A stretch of 58,319 nucleotides of DNA from the NCBI GenBank assembly GCA_964577825.1, contig CAZOBJ010000007.1:1-58319 (forward strand), in the 5' to 3' direction. The position numbers were made by a program, and so were the translations under genes. Shown here one piece after another: positions 1 to 8,723 of the stretch. Position 1 is the stretch's first letter, and every line of letters begins with the position of its first letter. This stretch comes from CAZOBJ01 sp964577825. GTDB taxonomy: Bacteria > Planctomycetota > SZUA-567 > JAFGNG01. The notes beneath the pieces were generated by a model that worked only from the letters and a program-made list of their open reading frames with translations, was not told where the DNA came from and made no database searches.

Positions 1-15
1 AGAACGCGCGGCTCT

Positions 16-1209
16 TCACGAACGCGGTGCTCCACTGCGCGCGCCGCCGGTAGTGTGCTGCTCGTGCCGGGCCAGGAGCACGGCCCACAGCGCGGTCGCG
101 GCCGCGGCCGGGGCCACCGCGCGCAGGATCCACTGGACCGGCAGAAGGTCGGTCAGCCACCCCGCGAAGAAGAGCAGCGGCACGCAGACCCCCCACGCCC
201 CGCCGATGGCGAGCGCCGCGCGCGGGCGCGCGGACAGGCCCCGTGCGCCCCGGGCCAGCACCACGGTGATCGGAAACACCGACGTGAGCGTCGCACCCAC
301 CCCGGCCGCCCACAGGGGTGCGGTGTGCGGCGAGGCGGCCTCGGTCAGGCCCACCAGCAGGGGGAGGCTCAGCGTCTGGGCCACGGCCACGGTCCGCGCC
401 CGTCCCCACCGGTCCGAAAGGTGGCCCCACAGGTAACTCGCGCTCACGTTCGCGAGGCCATAGGCGAGCAGCGCCCGTCCGCCCCAGCGCTGGGCCGGAT
501 CGCCGAACCCTTGCACCAGGAACGGGGTCAGGAACACGGTGATAAGCGTCGAGGTCGTGGCGATGCTCGCGCCCAGCACGAACACCGGGCCGAAGCGCAG
601 GCCGTGGTGCTCGTGGTCCGCGGGCTCGGTGTGGGGCACGGCCTTGGTGCGGTGCAGGCCGCAGCCGAGCACCAGGACCGCAGTCACCACTGCGCCCAGG
701 CCCAGGATCCAGAACCCGGCGAGCCCATGCCGCGAGGCCCACTCCGCGGAGACCCAGTTGCCCAGGCCCAGGCCGAAGTGCCCGCCGGACAGGAAGATGC
801 TGATGCCCAGCCCCTGGCGCGTGCCGCTGATCGCGTGCGAGGCGAGCAACGCCTCCGGATGCACGAGCCCGTTGCCGATCGCGCTGACCACGATGATGCC
901 CATGGCGGCCGCATAGGTGTGCACAAGACCCAGGCAGGTCATGCTCGCCGCGACCACGGGCCCGATGACCAGAAGCACCGGCGCCCCCCGGCGCGGCAGC
1001 ACCAGGCCCGCGCCCGGCTGGATCCAGTTGACCACCAGCAGGAACACGGCGAAGAGGTACGTGGCCGCGGCCAGGCTCACGCCGAAGTGGTTCGTGAGCG
1101 TGGGCTCCAGGAGCGGGGTCAACAGCCCCGCGTAGAAGTCCACGGTGAAGTGCAGCAGCGTGAGGACCACCAGCCGCACGGACGGGGTGCGGAACACGTT
1201 CGCCTCCAC
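16..1209 (-). CDS. MFS transporter, fosmidomycin-resistance (Fsr)-like
   Basis: Integral-membrane major facilitator of about 397 residues with roughly twelve hydrophobic segments, the usual length for the superfamily. The N-terminal helix contains HFTVDFYAGLLTPLLEP and a later segment NGLVHPEALL; both resemble the Fsr-like drug exporter branch, which uses the proton gradient to expel small molecules. The substrate cannot be told from sequence. The open frame continues upstream through the asnB start region, but that part is Arg/Pro-rich and not transporter-like. I therefore chose the GTG at 1209, just before the first membrane helix; no strong ribosome site marks it, so the start is uncertain. 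The gene is divergent from asnB across about 150 bases. Confidence 0.8.
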   Translation of the reverse strand: MEANVFRTPSVRLVVLTLLHFTVDFYAGLLTPLLEPTLTNHFGVSLAAATYLFAVFLLVVNWIQPGAGLVLPRRGAPVLLVIGPVVAASMTCLGLVHTYAAAMGIIVVSAIGNGLVHPEALLASHAISGTRQGLGISIFLSGGHFGLGLGNWVSAEWASRHGLAGFWILGLGAVVTAVLVLGCGLHRTKAVPHTEPADHEHHGLRFGPVFVLGASIATTSTLITVFLTPFLVQGFGDPAQRWGGRALLAYGLANVSASYLWGHLSDRWGRARTVAVAQTLSLPLLVGLTEAASPHTAPLWAAGVGATLTSVFPITVVLARGARGLSARPRAALAIGGAWGVCVPLLFFAGWLTDLLPVQWILRAVAPAAAATALWAVLLARHEQHTTGGARSGAPRS

Positions 1210-1276
1210 AGCCGCGGCCCCGGCGTAAGCGGCCGGGGCCTTGGGTGCCGCGGGCCGGGCGCGGCGGGCTTTTCGG

Positions 1277-1305
1277 TTGCGCTTCGGGCCAAGAGGCCCG
1301 ATAGT
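1277..1305 (+). promoter_or_regulatory. Possible sigma70 promoter for asnB
   Basis: TTGCGC at 1277-1282 and GATAGT at 1300-1305 are separated by 17 bases, about 55 bases upstream of the asnB ATG. Both hexamers are imperfect. The spacer holds a perfect 6-bp hairpin (CGGGCC, loop AAGA, GGCCCG, 1285-1300), which could itself be a regulatory element for either divergent gene. Confidence 0.3.
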
Positions 1306-1360
1306 ACGCACCGCGCCCCCGGGGCGCAACCGGCAACCCTGCGGAATTCGGGAGAGGCCC

Positions 1361-3247
1361 ATGTGCGGGATCGCGGGATGGTTCGCGCGCGCGCCCGACG
1401 CGCGGCCCGACCGGGCCGCCCTGGAGCGCATGACCCGGGCTCTGGCCCACCGCGGGCCGGACGGCGCGGGCCTCACCGAGGCCGGGGCGTGCGCGCTCGG
1501 GCACCGGCGGCTGTCCATCGTGGACCTCGCCGGCGGCGCCCAGCCCATGCAGACGCCGGACGGCCGATACACGATGACGTACAACGGCGAGGTGTACAAC
1601 CACGCGGACCTGCGCGCGCGCCTGACGCGCGAGGGGCATGTGTTCCGCACCCGGTGCGACACCGAGGCCGTGCTGTATGCGTACGCGGCCTACGGCGAGC
1701 AGTGCGTGGAGCTTCTCCACGGCATGTTCGCGTTCGCGGTGTGGGACCGCGAGACCGAGACCCTGTTCCTGGCGCGCGACCGCCTGGGCCAGAAGCCGCT
1801 CTTCTACGAGGAGACCGAACAGGGGTTGCGGTTCGCCTCGGAGCTCCATGCCCTGGCCGATGCGCCGGGGTTCGACCCGGCGCTCGACCCCGAGGCCCTG
1901 CACCTGTACCTCACCTACCTGTACGTGCCCGGCCCGCGCACGATCTACCGCGCCGCGCGCAGCCTGCCGCCCGCGCACGCTGCCCGCGTGACCCGGGAAG
2001 GGATGCGCACGTGGCGGTACTGGCGCGCGAACCACGCGCGCAAGACCGACCTCGACTACTCGGCCGCGCGCGACGAGGTGCGCGCGCGCGTGGTGCGCGC
2101 GGCGAGCCGGCGCCTGATGAGCGACGTGCCCCTGGGCGCGTTCCTGTCCGGCGGGCTGGACAGCTCGGTGACCGTGGCCGCGCTCGCCCAGGCCCAGGGG
2201 CCGGGGCTTGCCACGTTCACCATCGGCTCGCAGGCGCCCCGGTACGACGAGCGCGCGTACGCGGCGGCCGTGGCCCGCCGGCATGGGACCGCGCACCACG
2301 AGCGCGTGGCCGGTCCGCAGTCCCTGGCCCGGCTGCGCGGGCTCCTGCACGCGTGCGGGCAGCCGTTTGCGGACAGCTCCATCCTGCCCACGCACCAGGT
2401 GTGCGCGTTCGCGCGCGAGCACGTGACCGTGGCCCTGTCCGGGGACGGGGCCGACGAGGCCTTCGCCGGATATGAGCGGTACACGGCCCTGCGCCTGGCC
2501 GCGCTCTTCGACCGGCTGCCCCGCAGGGTGCGCCGGGCCCTGGGCCGGGCCGCGCGGGCGCTTCTGCCCCGGGGCGCGGACGAGCGCACGCGCGCGAGCC
2601 GCGCGCGGCGGTTCTTCGGCCTGTTGCGGGCCGAGGGCCTGGACCGGTACTTGGCCGCCGTGGCCCGGTGGCGGGCCGAGGACCGGGCCCGGGTGTACGG
2701 CCCGCGCTTGCAGGCCGCGGCCGCACAGGTGCCGGTGGGCGAGCCTCTGGCGCAGGCCTGCGAGGCGCTCACCGCGCGGGACCCGGTGGAGCGGTGGATG
2801 GAGCTCGAGGCGCGCACGTACCTGCCCGAGGATGTGCTCGCCAAGGTGGACCGCGCGGGCATGGCCGTGAGCCTGGAGGTGCGCAGCCCCTTCCTGGACC
2901 ACGAGCTCGTGGAGTTCGCCGCGGGGCTGCCCATGGACTGGAAGCTCAAGGGCCGCACGCGCAAGCACATCCTGGCCGACGCGTTCGCCGACGCGCTGCC
3001 CCCCCAGGTGCGCGGCCGGCCCAAGATGGGATTCGGGATCCCGGTGGCCGCGTGGCTGCGCGGGGCCCTGGCCGACGAGGCCCACGCCGCGCTCACCGGC
3101 GAGGCCATGCGCGAGGCCGACCTGTTCCGCGCCGACGGGGTGGAGGCCCTGTGGCGCGCGCACCAGGCCGGCCGCGAGGACGCGAGCTACCGGATCTGGG
3201 CGCTCCTGTGCTATGCGTGGTGGCGGGAGGGCGCGCGGCCGGATTGA
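1361..3247 (+). CDS. asnB: Asparagine synthase (glutamine-hydrolysing)
   Basis: Makes asparagine from aspartate, glutamine and ATP in the cytoplasm; 628 residues. The N-terminal Ntn glutaminase domain begins exactly MCGIAGWF, with Cys2 the expected nucleophile after Met removal, which fixes the start at this ATG even though the frame is open further upstream. The synthetase domain carries the PP-loop FLSGGLDSS at residues 261-269, which binds ATP, and SGDGADEAFAGY further on. The length matches the longer AsnB forms (about 600-640) often found in polysaccharide loci, where they may amidate sugars or peptides instead of making free asparagine. No other biosynthetic gene for such a role is adjacent: SppA follows on the same strand after 94 bases. 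Confidence 0.93.
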   Translation: MCGIAGWFARAPDARPDRAALERMTRALAHRGPDGAGLTEAGACALGHRRLSIVDLAGGAQPMQTPDGRYTMTYNGEVYNHADLRARLTREGHVFRTRCDTEAVLYAYAAYGEQCVELLHGMFAFAVWDRETETLFLARDRLGQKPLFYEETEQGLRFASELHALADAPGFDPALDPEALHLYLTYLYVPGPRTIYRAARSLPPAHAARVTREGMRTWRYWRANHARKTDLDYSAARDEVRARVVRAASRRLMSDVPLGAFLSGGLDSSVTVAALAQAQGPGLATFTIGSQAPRYDERAYAAAVARRHGTAHHERVAGPQSLARLRGLLHACGQPFADSSILPTHQVCAFAREHVTVALSGDGADEAFAGYERYTALRLAALFDRLPRRVRRALGRAARALLPRGADERTRASRARRFFGLLRAEGLDRYLAAVARWRAEDRARVYGPRLQAAAAQVPVGEPLAQACEALTARDPVERWMELEARTYLPEDVLAKVDRAGMAVSLEVRSPFLDHELVEFAAGLPMDWKLKGRTRKHILADAFADALPPQVRGRPKMGFGIPVAAWLRGALADEAHAALTGEAMREADLFRADGVEALWRAHQAGREDASYRIWALLCYAWWREGARPD

Positions 3248-3341
3248 GTTTGCGAAGCAGGCCTGGCACGTGCATTGCAGCCGCATGGGAGCATGAAAGC
3301 AGACGGATCGATCGGTGGCGCTGACAGGAAAGGATGAGAGC

Positions 3342-4463
3342 ATGAGCACGCAAGAGACGCCCGCGGGTGCGGGACCCGGTCAGGGCCAGCGCACGGGCGC
3401 GGGCCCGCACACCTCGTATCCGGGCGTGCGCACGCCGCCGCCCCAGTCGCGGGGCTATCCCCCGCGCGGCGGCAGCGGCCTGCGCACCTGCGGTCTGGTG
3501 GTGGGCGGATGCCTGATGCTCGTGGGCGCGGTGACGCTCTTGTTCGGTTTCTTCATCTTACTGGGCCTCTCCAGGATCGCGGATACGGCCGAGCAGACCT
3601 TCTCATTTCAGGCGGGCGGGCATCCCACGGAAGCGGTCATCCCCGGCGACCCGAGCCAGACCGTGGCCGTGGTGAACCTGACCGGGCCGATCATGGGCAC
3701 GGGCACCTTCGCCCAGGGAGAAGGTCCGGCCGTTGAAGTGGCCAAGACCCTGCGCGCGGCCGCAAAGGACGATAGGGTCAAGGCCGTGATCCTGCAGGTG
3801 CAGTCCGGCGGCGGGGCGCTGACGGCCAGCGACCTGCTATATCACGAGGTCAAGCGGCTTCAGGACGCGGGCAAGCCCGTGGTGGCGCTCGTCACGAGCA
3901 TGGCCGCCTCGGGCGCGTACTACGTGATCGCGGACTGCGACCACATCGTCCTCACCCCCACCGGCATGGTCGGAAGCTTCGGAGTCATCATGCCGAGGTT
4001 CATGGCCAAGGAGCTGCTCGACAAGATCGGGATCAAGTACGACCCCATCGAGAGCACGCCGCTGAAGGATCTGGGCAGCATGTTCCGCGAACTGAGCGAA
4101 GAGGAGCGCGCGTACCTCAACGACCTGCTGGAGACCTGGCACACCCGGTTCGTGCAGCTGATCGCGCAGGGCCGGGAGCTCGACGAGGGCCGGGTCCGTG
4201 AGCTCGCCAACGGCAAGATGTACACGCCCGCCCAGGCCCTGGAGTACGGGCTCGTGGACCAAGAGGGGTACTTCGAGGACGCGCTGCAACAGGCCGAGAC
4301 CCTGGCCGGGCTTACGGACCCGCACGTCGTCCGGTACAAGAAGGCCTTCCCCTGGAGGGCCCTGCTCCAGGCGGGCGCCGCGCCGAGTGCGCGCGAGATC
4401 GTGCGCGAGGGCATGCGCGCCCTGGAGGAAGAGAGCGCCCTGCCCCGGCCCGAGGCGCGCTGA
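3342..4463 (+). CDS. sppA: Signal peptide peptidase SppA (S49 family)
   Basis: Membrane-anchored serine protease that degrades signal peptides and membrane-protein fragments. The 373-residue protein has a Pro/Gly-rich cytoplasmic N-terminus of about 45 residues, one membrane helix near 50-76, then one S49 domain. The likely nucleophile is Ser190 in SMAASGAYYV and the general-base Lys is Lys242 in TPLKDLGS. The 52-residue gap between them equals that of the Bacillus SppA Ser/Lys dyad. A single S49 domain makes this the short SppA type, not the double-domain E. coli form. I chose ATG 3342 because a purine-rich AGGAAAGG lies about 8 bases upstream; an in-frame GTG at 3315 is the alternative. It ends 16 bases from the convergent fusion gene. 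Confidence 0.92.
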   Translation: MSTQETPAGAGPGQGQRTGAGPHTSYPGVRTPPPQSRGYPPRGGSGLRTCGLVVGGCLMLVGAVTLLFGFFILLGLSRIADTAEQTFSFQAGGHPTEAVIPGDPSQTVAVVNLTGPIMGTGTFAQGEGPAVEVAKTLRAAAKDDRVKAVILQVQSGGGALTASDLLYHEVKRLQDAGKPVVALVTSMAASGAYYVIADCDHIVLTPTGMVGSFGVIMPRFMAKELLDKIGIKYDPIESTPLKDLGSMFRELSEEERAYLNDLLETWHTRFVQLIAQGRELDEGRVRELANGKMYTPAQALEYGLVDQEGYFEDALQQAETLAGLTDPHVVRYKKAFPWRALLQAGAAPSAREIVREGMRALEEESALPRPEAR

Positions 4464-4479
4464 GGCGCGGGGTCCGGGG

Positions 4480-6099
4480 TCAGTACAGACGCGTGAGCTC
4501 GTCCGTGTCGAAGTGCGGCCAGGGTGCGGGCGTGCGGTCGGGTCCGCGTACGGCGGCCACCCCCTGGCCCGGGCCGTTGGCGGTGGCCACCTGGGCCACG
4601 GCCACGCCCTGGTCGTGGATGGCCCGCTCCAGACCGTCGGCCGCGTCGGGCCGGCACGCGATGAGCAGGCTCCCCGAACCGATCAGCCCCAGCGGGTCGA
4701 GCCCCAGGGCGGCGCATACGCGTTCGGTCTCCGGCAGGATGGGGATGCGGTCGAGCTCGACCAGGAGCCGCTGCCCGCCGGCCACGGAGAGCTCCTCGAG
4801 CGCGGTGGACAGCCCGCCTTCGGTCACGTCGTGCATGGCGCTCACCCCGGCCGAGGCCGCGGCCGCGCGCGCCTCGCGCAGCACGCTGATGCCGGGCTCG
4901 TACAGGAAGTCCCGGCACCGGTCGATCTCTTGCCGTGAGAATCCCAGGTGCGCAAGCCGCGCGCCGAACTCGCGCGCGATGATCGCGGTGCCCTCCACGG
5001 CCACGCCCTTGGTGAACAGGATCCGGTCGCCCTTGGCCAGGGCGCGCTTGTCGATGAGGCCCGAACGCTGTACCGTGCCCAGCAGCGCGCCGCTTATCAC
5101 CGGGCGGCGCACCGCGTCGGTGACCTCGGTGTGCCCGCCGCACAGGGTCAGGCCCGCCTGGCTCGCGGCCCGGCCGAGATCGGCCACCAGGGCCTGCACC
5201 TCCTCGGCGTTCGTGCCGGGCGGAAACAGGAGCGTGGCCAACAGCCACCGTGGCCTCGCCCCGGAGGTGGCCACGTCGTTGGCGTTCACGAACACCGCGT
5301 ACTGGCCGGCCGCGTCCGTGGCAAAGGTGATCGGGTCGGCCTTGAGCACCGCGACCTCTGCGCCTTCCAGGAGCGCGGCGGCGATGTCCTCGCCTACCCC
5401 GGGCGGGACCAAGAGCGACGGATCGTCCGTGCGCAGGAACGCCAGGCACTCGGCGAGCAGGTCGTTGGGGAGCTTCCCCTGGCGCAGGGGCGCGTACCGG
5501 CGCACCAGGGGGCGCAGGTCGTCCAGGGTCTCGATCGTCCACGTGGGCGCCGTGTCCAACGCACGGGCCGGAGCGCGGTTGGTGAGATACGCGGTCAGGG
5601 CCCCGGCGCGCGCGCCGGCCTCCACGTCGTAGCGGAAATCCCCGACCATGAGCAGGTGCTCGGCGGACACGCCCATCTCCTCGGCGGCGTGGAGCACGCC
5701 GTGCGGCTCGGGCTTGGGCGGGGCCACGTGCTCGCGGGTCAAGAGGCACGCGAAGTCCTCCATGCGCACCCGTTCGAAGTTCTCCAGGGCCCGGTGCACC
5801 GCGCGCGCGGTGTTGCGCGTGAGCACCCCTACGGGCAGGCCGCGGGCGAGCAGGTCCGCGACCAGGGCCTCGGCGCCTTGGTTGGGACGGGCGCGGGCGG
5901 CGGCCTCCATCTCGAACCGGTCCAGGACCTCGCGCGCGGCGCGGCGGTCGTCTTCCGCGCCCAGGCCGTCGATGTGCTCCAGGATCGAGACCCCGTCCGG
6001 ACACCCCACCGCCCGGCGGATGGCCGCGAAGTCCAGGACGCCCGGCTCGGTGAGCGTGCCGTCGAAGTCGAAGAGCACGGCCTCGATCCTGCGGGTCAC
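4480..6099 (-). CDS. HAD phosphatase fused to AIR-synthase/HypE-like domain
   Basis: Two-domain soluble protein of 539 residues. Residues 1 to about 215 are a HAD hydrolase: motif I FDFDGTLT (Asp11, Asp13), TRNT for motif II, PKPEP for motif III, and VGDFRYDVEAG for motif IV. From about 245 to the end the sequence follows the AIR synthase/HypE/ThiL ATP-binding fold: PPGVGEDIAAAL, KADPITFATD, NANDVATSGARP, then GGHTEVT and DVTEGGL. It lacks the C-terminal Cys on which true HypE makes the cyanide ligand, and no hydrogenase gene is nearby, so a role in hydrogenase assembly is unlikely. The substrate is unknown. The GTG start at 6099 overlaps the antiporter stop in a GTGA junction, indicating translational coupling. 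Confidence 0.82.
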   Translation of the reverse strand: MTRRIEAVLFDFDGTLTEPGVLDFAAIRRAVGCPDGVSILEHIDGLGAEDDRRAAREVLDRFEMEAAARARPNQGAEALVADLLARGLPVGVLTRNTARAVHRALENFERVRMEDFACLLTREHVAPPKPEPHGVLHAAEEMGVSAEHLLMVGDFRYDVEAGARAGALTAYLTNRAPARALDTAPTWTIETLDDLRPLVRRYAPLRQGKLPNDLLAECLAFLRTDDPSLLVPPGVGEDIAAALLEGAEVAVLKADPITFATDAAGQYAVFVNANDVATSGARPRWLLATLLFPPGTNAEEVQALVADLGRAASQAGLTLCGGHTEVTDAVRRPVISGALLGTVQRSGLIDKRALAKGDRILFTKGVAVEGTAIIAREFGARLAHLGFSRQEIDRCRDFLYEPGISVLREARAAAASAGVSAMHDVTEGGLSTALEELSVAGGQRLLVELDRIPILPETERVCAALGLDPLGLIGSGSLLIACRPDAADGLERAIHDQGVAVAQVATANGPGQGVAAVRGPDRTPAPWPHFDTDELTRLY

Positions 6100-7190
6100 G
6101 GCGCGGCCTCCTCGACGGGAGGCGCGGGCGCCTCGGCTGCCGGCGCCGCGGCGGCGTCGAGCACGGCCTTGGGCTCGGGCGGGAACAGGATCGCCGAGGC
6201 CGCCAGATACCCCAGGTACACGGCCAGGAGCACCACGCCCTTGCGCCGGGTGAGCGAATACCCCGTGCGCAGCAACAGGAGCATCACGCCCACGACCACG
6301 AACATAGCCGGGAACATGAAGTGCACGGTCTTGGGCTTGAGCACCAGGTCGTTGGCCAGGGACGAGGCCCCGGCCACCCAGCAGATGTTCATGATGTCCG
6401 CGCCCAGGATGTTGCCCACGGCCACGGCGCCGTGGCCCTTGCGCACCGCGGTCACGCACGTGGCCACCTCCGGGATCGAGGTCCCCAGGGCCACGAGCGT
6501 GAGCGCGATGACCGCATTGGGCACGGACAGCCACAGGGCGATGGTCGTGGCCGAGGTGACGATGAACTCGCTGGCGAGCAGAATCCCTGCAAGCCCCACG
6601 CCGAACCAAAGTCCCATGCGCCAGGCGCTCATGCGCAGGGCCTCGAGGTCCGGCGGACCGTCGAGCTCGATCTGGTGGTGGAACCGGCCCTTGCGGTGCT
6701 CGCGGTACAGGTGCACGATGTAGCCCACGAACACCACGAGAAGCACCGCGCCCTCGGCCGCGCTCAGGGTGGCGTCGGGGAGCACGAAAAGAAACGCCAG
6801 CGTCGCCACGCCGATGAGCACGAGCCCCGAGGTGCGCAGCACCCCGGGCATGATCAGGACCGGGGTCGCCGCGAACACCCCGGCCAGGCCGAGGGCCAGC
6901 CCGTCGTCGCAGATCACCGATCCGATGGCGTTGCCCAGGGCCATCTCCGGGTTGCCCTTGACCGCGGCCATCACCGAGACCGAGAGCTCCGGCGCGGTGG
7001 TCGCCAGGCTCACGAGCACGATGCCGATCACGAGCTTGGGCAGGCGCGCGCGGCGGGCGAGGACGACCGAGCTTTCCACGAACAGGTCGGCGCACTTGGC
7101 CAGGACGACGAACGCGCAGATGAGCGCCACCCAGGCGAGAAGCACGTTGGCGGCGATGGCCTGCTCGGCGGCGTGCAGGAGCCCCTGCAT
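6096..7190 (-). CDS. CaCA-family sodium/calcium-type cation antiporter
   Basis: Integral inner-membrane exchanger of 364 residues with about ten membrane helices. It shows the duplicated alpha-repeats of the CaCA (YrbG/NCX) family: the first around LVSLATTAPELSVSV and GNAIGSVICDD, the second around VALGTSIPEVATCV and GNILGADIMNICW. The acidic residues in the PELSVS and PEVATC motifs are the usual cation-binding carboxylates. A charged cytoplasmic loop (LYREHRKGRFHHQIELD) separates the halves. The Ala/Pro-rich tail after the last helix is not conserved in the family. The ATG is preceded by GGGAGAGG. It lies 16 bases after the lipoprotein gene and overlaps the following HAD fusion by four bases, so the three are probably cotranscribed. 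The ion specificity (Ca2+/Na+, K+ or H+) is inferred from the family only. Confidence 0.9.
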   Translation of the reverse strand: MQGLLHAAEQAIAANVLLAWVALICAFVVLAKCADLFVESSVVLARRARLPKLVIGIVLVSLATTAPELSVSVMAAVKGNPEMALGNAIGSVICDDGLALGLAGVFAATPVLIMPGVLRTSGLVLIGVATLAFLFVLPDATLSAAEGAVLLVVFVGYIVHLYREHRKGRFHHQIELDGPPDLEALRMSAWRMGLWFGVGLAGILLASEFIVTSATTIALWLSVPNAVIALTLVALGTSIPEVATCVTAVRKGHGAVAVGNILGADIMNICWVAGASSLANDLVLKPKTVHFMFPAMFVVVGVMLLLLRTGYSLTRRKGVVLLAVYLGYLAASAILFPPEPKAVLDAAAAPAAEAPAPPVEEAAP

Positions 7191-7206
7191 GGGCCTCTCC
7201 CGGGGG

Positions 7207-8307
7207 CTAGGGCTCGTCCCGGTCCTCGGGTGCCACGGGATAGGCCAGCGCGTTGCGCCGTGCCGTGCCGGCGTTCGTGCCGGGGCGTTTGTGCGCGCGC
7301 GCGTTCATGTCGAAGAGCTCGGTGACCTCCCACAGCCCGTGCCCGGGGCCCACGCCGCCGAGGCTGACGAGATCGCCCTTGCGCACGCCGTGCTGGCGGC
7401 CGATGTCCAGGATGATCTCCTGCTCGTCGCCGCTGCCCTCGACCCACAGCACCCGGCCCACCCGACGCTCGGGGATGCGCTCAAGCCGCTGTCCGGACTG
7501 CGCGCTCTCCTCGGTCGGGGCGGACGCACCCGCGCCTGTACCGTCCGTTGAGCCCGCGGAAAGGCCCGCGGGTGCGCGTACGCGGGGGATAGGCCGCAGC
7601 TCCCGCACGCCGGTGCTTGATCGCTCGAACGTCGAACCGGTGCTTGGCGACGTGGGGCCTCCGGGCGGAGGCGCGATGTCCGCGCGCGGCGGGCGCGACC
7701 CGGACCGGGTGTCCGTGTCCTGGATCCCGGGTGACGGCCGCGCCGGGGTGCGCGGCTCCGGGCGCGGCGGCGCGGTGGACGAGGCGTAAGGCGACCCTGC
7801 GCCCGGCGAACCGGTCTCGGACCCGGGTAGCGCGAATCCGGAGAGCCCGTCGCGGTCCCCGGTCCCGTATCCTGGGCCCGTGCGCCCGCGTTCGGCAAGC
7901 GGGCCCGTGCCGACCTCGAGCGGACCGGCGCCCGCGTAGCGTGCCACGGTCTCGCGCAGCTGGTACAGGACCTCGCGCTGCTGGTCGAGCAGGGTCTCCA
8001 CCTCGCGTTGCCGCGCGTCGACCTGCTTGCGCACGGCCTCGAGTCGCTTGATCTCCCTGTCCACGCGTGCCACGAGCGCGCGCAGGCCGGCCTCGGTCGG
8101 GGTGCCCGGGCTCGCCTCCGCGGGCGCTCGTTCTATGGGCAGGGGCCGCTCGCGCTCGGCTTGTTGCGCGGTGGGCTGCGTATCGCCGCCCCGACGCAAC
8201 GGGTTCTCGCATCCGGCCGCCAGCAACCCGAGCCCGACCGCGAGCGCGATCCAGCACGCCGCGCGGGCCGGGGCGAAGGAGTGGCTGACTCTCGTCGATA
8301 TGCGCAT
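7207..8307 (-). CDS. Putative lipoprotein with coiled coil and C-terminal beta-type domain
   Basis: No family recognised. The 366-residue protein begins with a signal peptide ending in a lipobox (GLLAAGC), so it is probably lipid-anchored in the envelope. A Glu/Arg/Gln-rich helical stretch around residues 65-125 (LVARVDREIKRLEAVRKQVD, then QREVETLLDQQREVLYQLRE) looks like a coiled coil. A long Pro/Gly/Ser/Thr low-complexity linker follows. The last 85 residues (RVGRVLWVEGSGDEQEIILD and VRKGDLVSLGG) look like a compact beta domain resembling those of FlgT or peptidoglycan-associated proteins, but this is weak. I chose ATG 8307 because AGGAGAGG sits just upstream and the signal peptide starts there. 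First gene of the operon with the antiporter and HAD fusion. Confidence 0.75.
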   Translation of the reverse strand: MRISTRVSHSFAPARAACWIALAVGLGLLAAGCENPLRRGGDTQPTAQQAERERPLPIERAPAEASPGTPTEAGLRALVARVDREIKRLEAVRKQVDARQREVETLLDQQREVLYQLRETVARYAGAGPLEVGTGPLAERGRTGPGYGTGDRDGLSGFALPGSETGSPGAGSPYASSTAPPRPEPRTPARPSPGIQDTDTRSGSRPPRADIAPPPGGPTSPSTGSTFERSSTGVRELRPIPRVRAPAGLSAGSTDGTGAGASAPTEESAQSGQRLERIPERRVGRVLWVEGSGDEQEIILDIGRQHGVRKGDLVSLGGVGPGHGLWEVTELFDMNARAHKRPGTNAGTARRNALAYPVAPEDRDEP

Positions 8308-8372
8308 GATCCTCTCCTCTGGTCCCGACCGAGAGGATGGGTGTTTCCATACAAAGGGGACGGGCGCTCCTG

Positions 8373-8723
8373 CTACCCGCCCGAGCCGCTTCGTTCGGTC
8401 GATCGCCCTGTGCGCCGCTCGCGTCGAGCCGCCAGCCACTTCCGCAGCGACTCCTCGGTCTCGACCGAGCAGCGGCCGGCAAGCAGACCCGCTACGCTCA
8501 CGTCCTCCTCGATCTCGGTCCACTGAATGCCCTCACCTCGACCGATGAGGCGCCAGGCCTGTCTCTCCCTCTTCGTGGCATGGACAAGACGCGGAAACCA
8601 GGCAAGTGGAACCGAGATGGTGCGCCCGTCCACCAAGTCCACGGTCAGGGTGTCCTCGGACACGGACACGCTCTTGGCCGCAGCCGATAGCGCGTCAGTC
8701 GCCGAAGTATTCGGCCCAGGCAT
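8373..8723 (-). CDS. DUF2442 family protein
   Basis: Small protein of 116 residues. The core TLTVDLVDGRTISVPLAWFP followed by RERQAWRLIGRGEGIQWTEI and EDVSVAGLL is the DUF2442 signature. Members of this family frequently sit next to DUF4160 genes and the pairs are predicted, mostly not proven, to be toxin-antitoxin-like modules. The DUF4160 partner here lies immediately upstream on the same strand. With the ATG at 8723 the genes overlap by 29 bases; a GTG at 8669 would begin after the partner's stop and is an alternative. The C-terminal tail is Arg-rich, which could bind nucleic acid. Codon use is less GC-biased than in neighbours, hinting at acquisition. Confidence 0.78.
   Translation of the reverse strand: MPGPNTSATDALSAAAKSVSVSEDTLTVDLVDGRTISVPLAWFPRLVHATKRERQAWRLIGRGEGIQWTEIEEDVSVAGLLAGRCSVETEESLRKWLAARRERRTGRSTERSGSGG

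Noticed and set aside
4480..6099. HypE (hydrogenase maturation) identity for the HAD fusion
   Set aside because: The C-terminal Cys essential for HypE function is absent and there are no hydrogenase or other hyp genes in the window.
4480..7095. Very long reading frames on both strands of many genes (up to over 1000 codons)
   Set aside because: Caused by extreme GC content; they are Arg/Gly/Pro/Ala-rich, lack domain motifs and overlap genes with clear protein families and ribosome sites.
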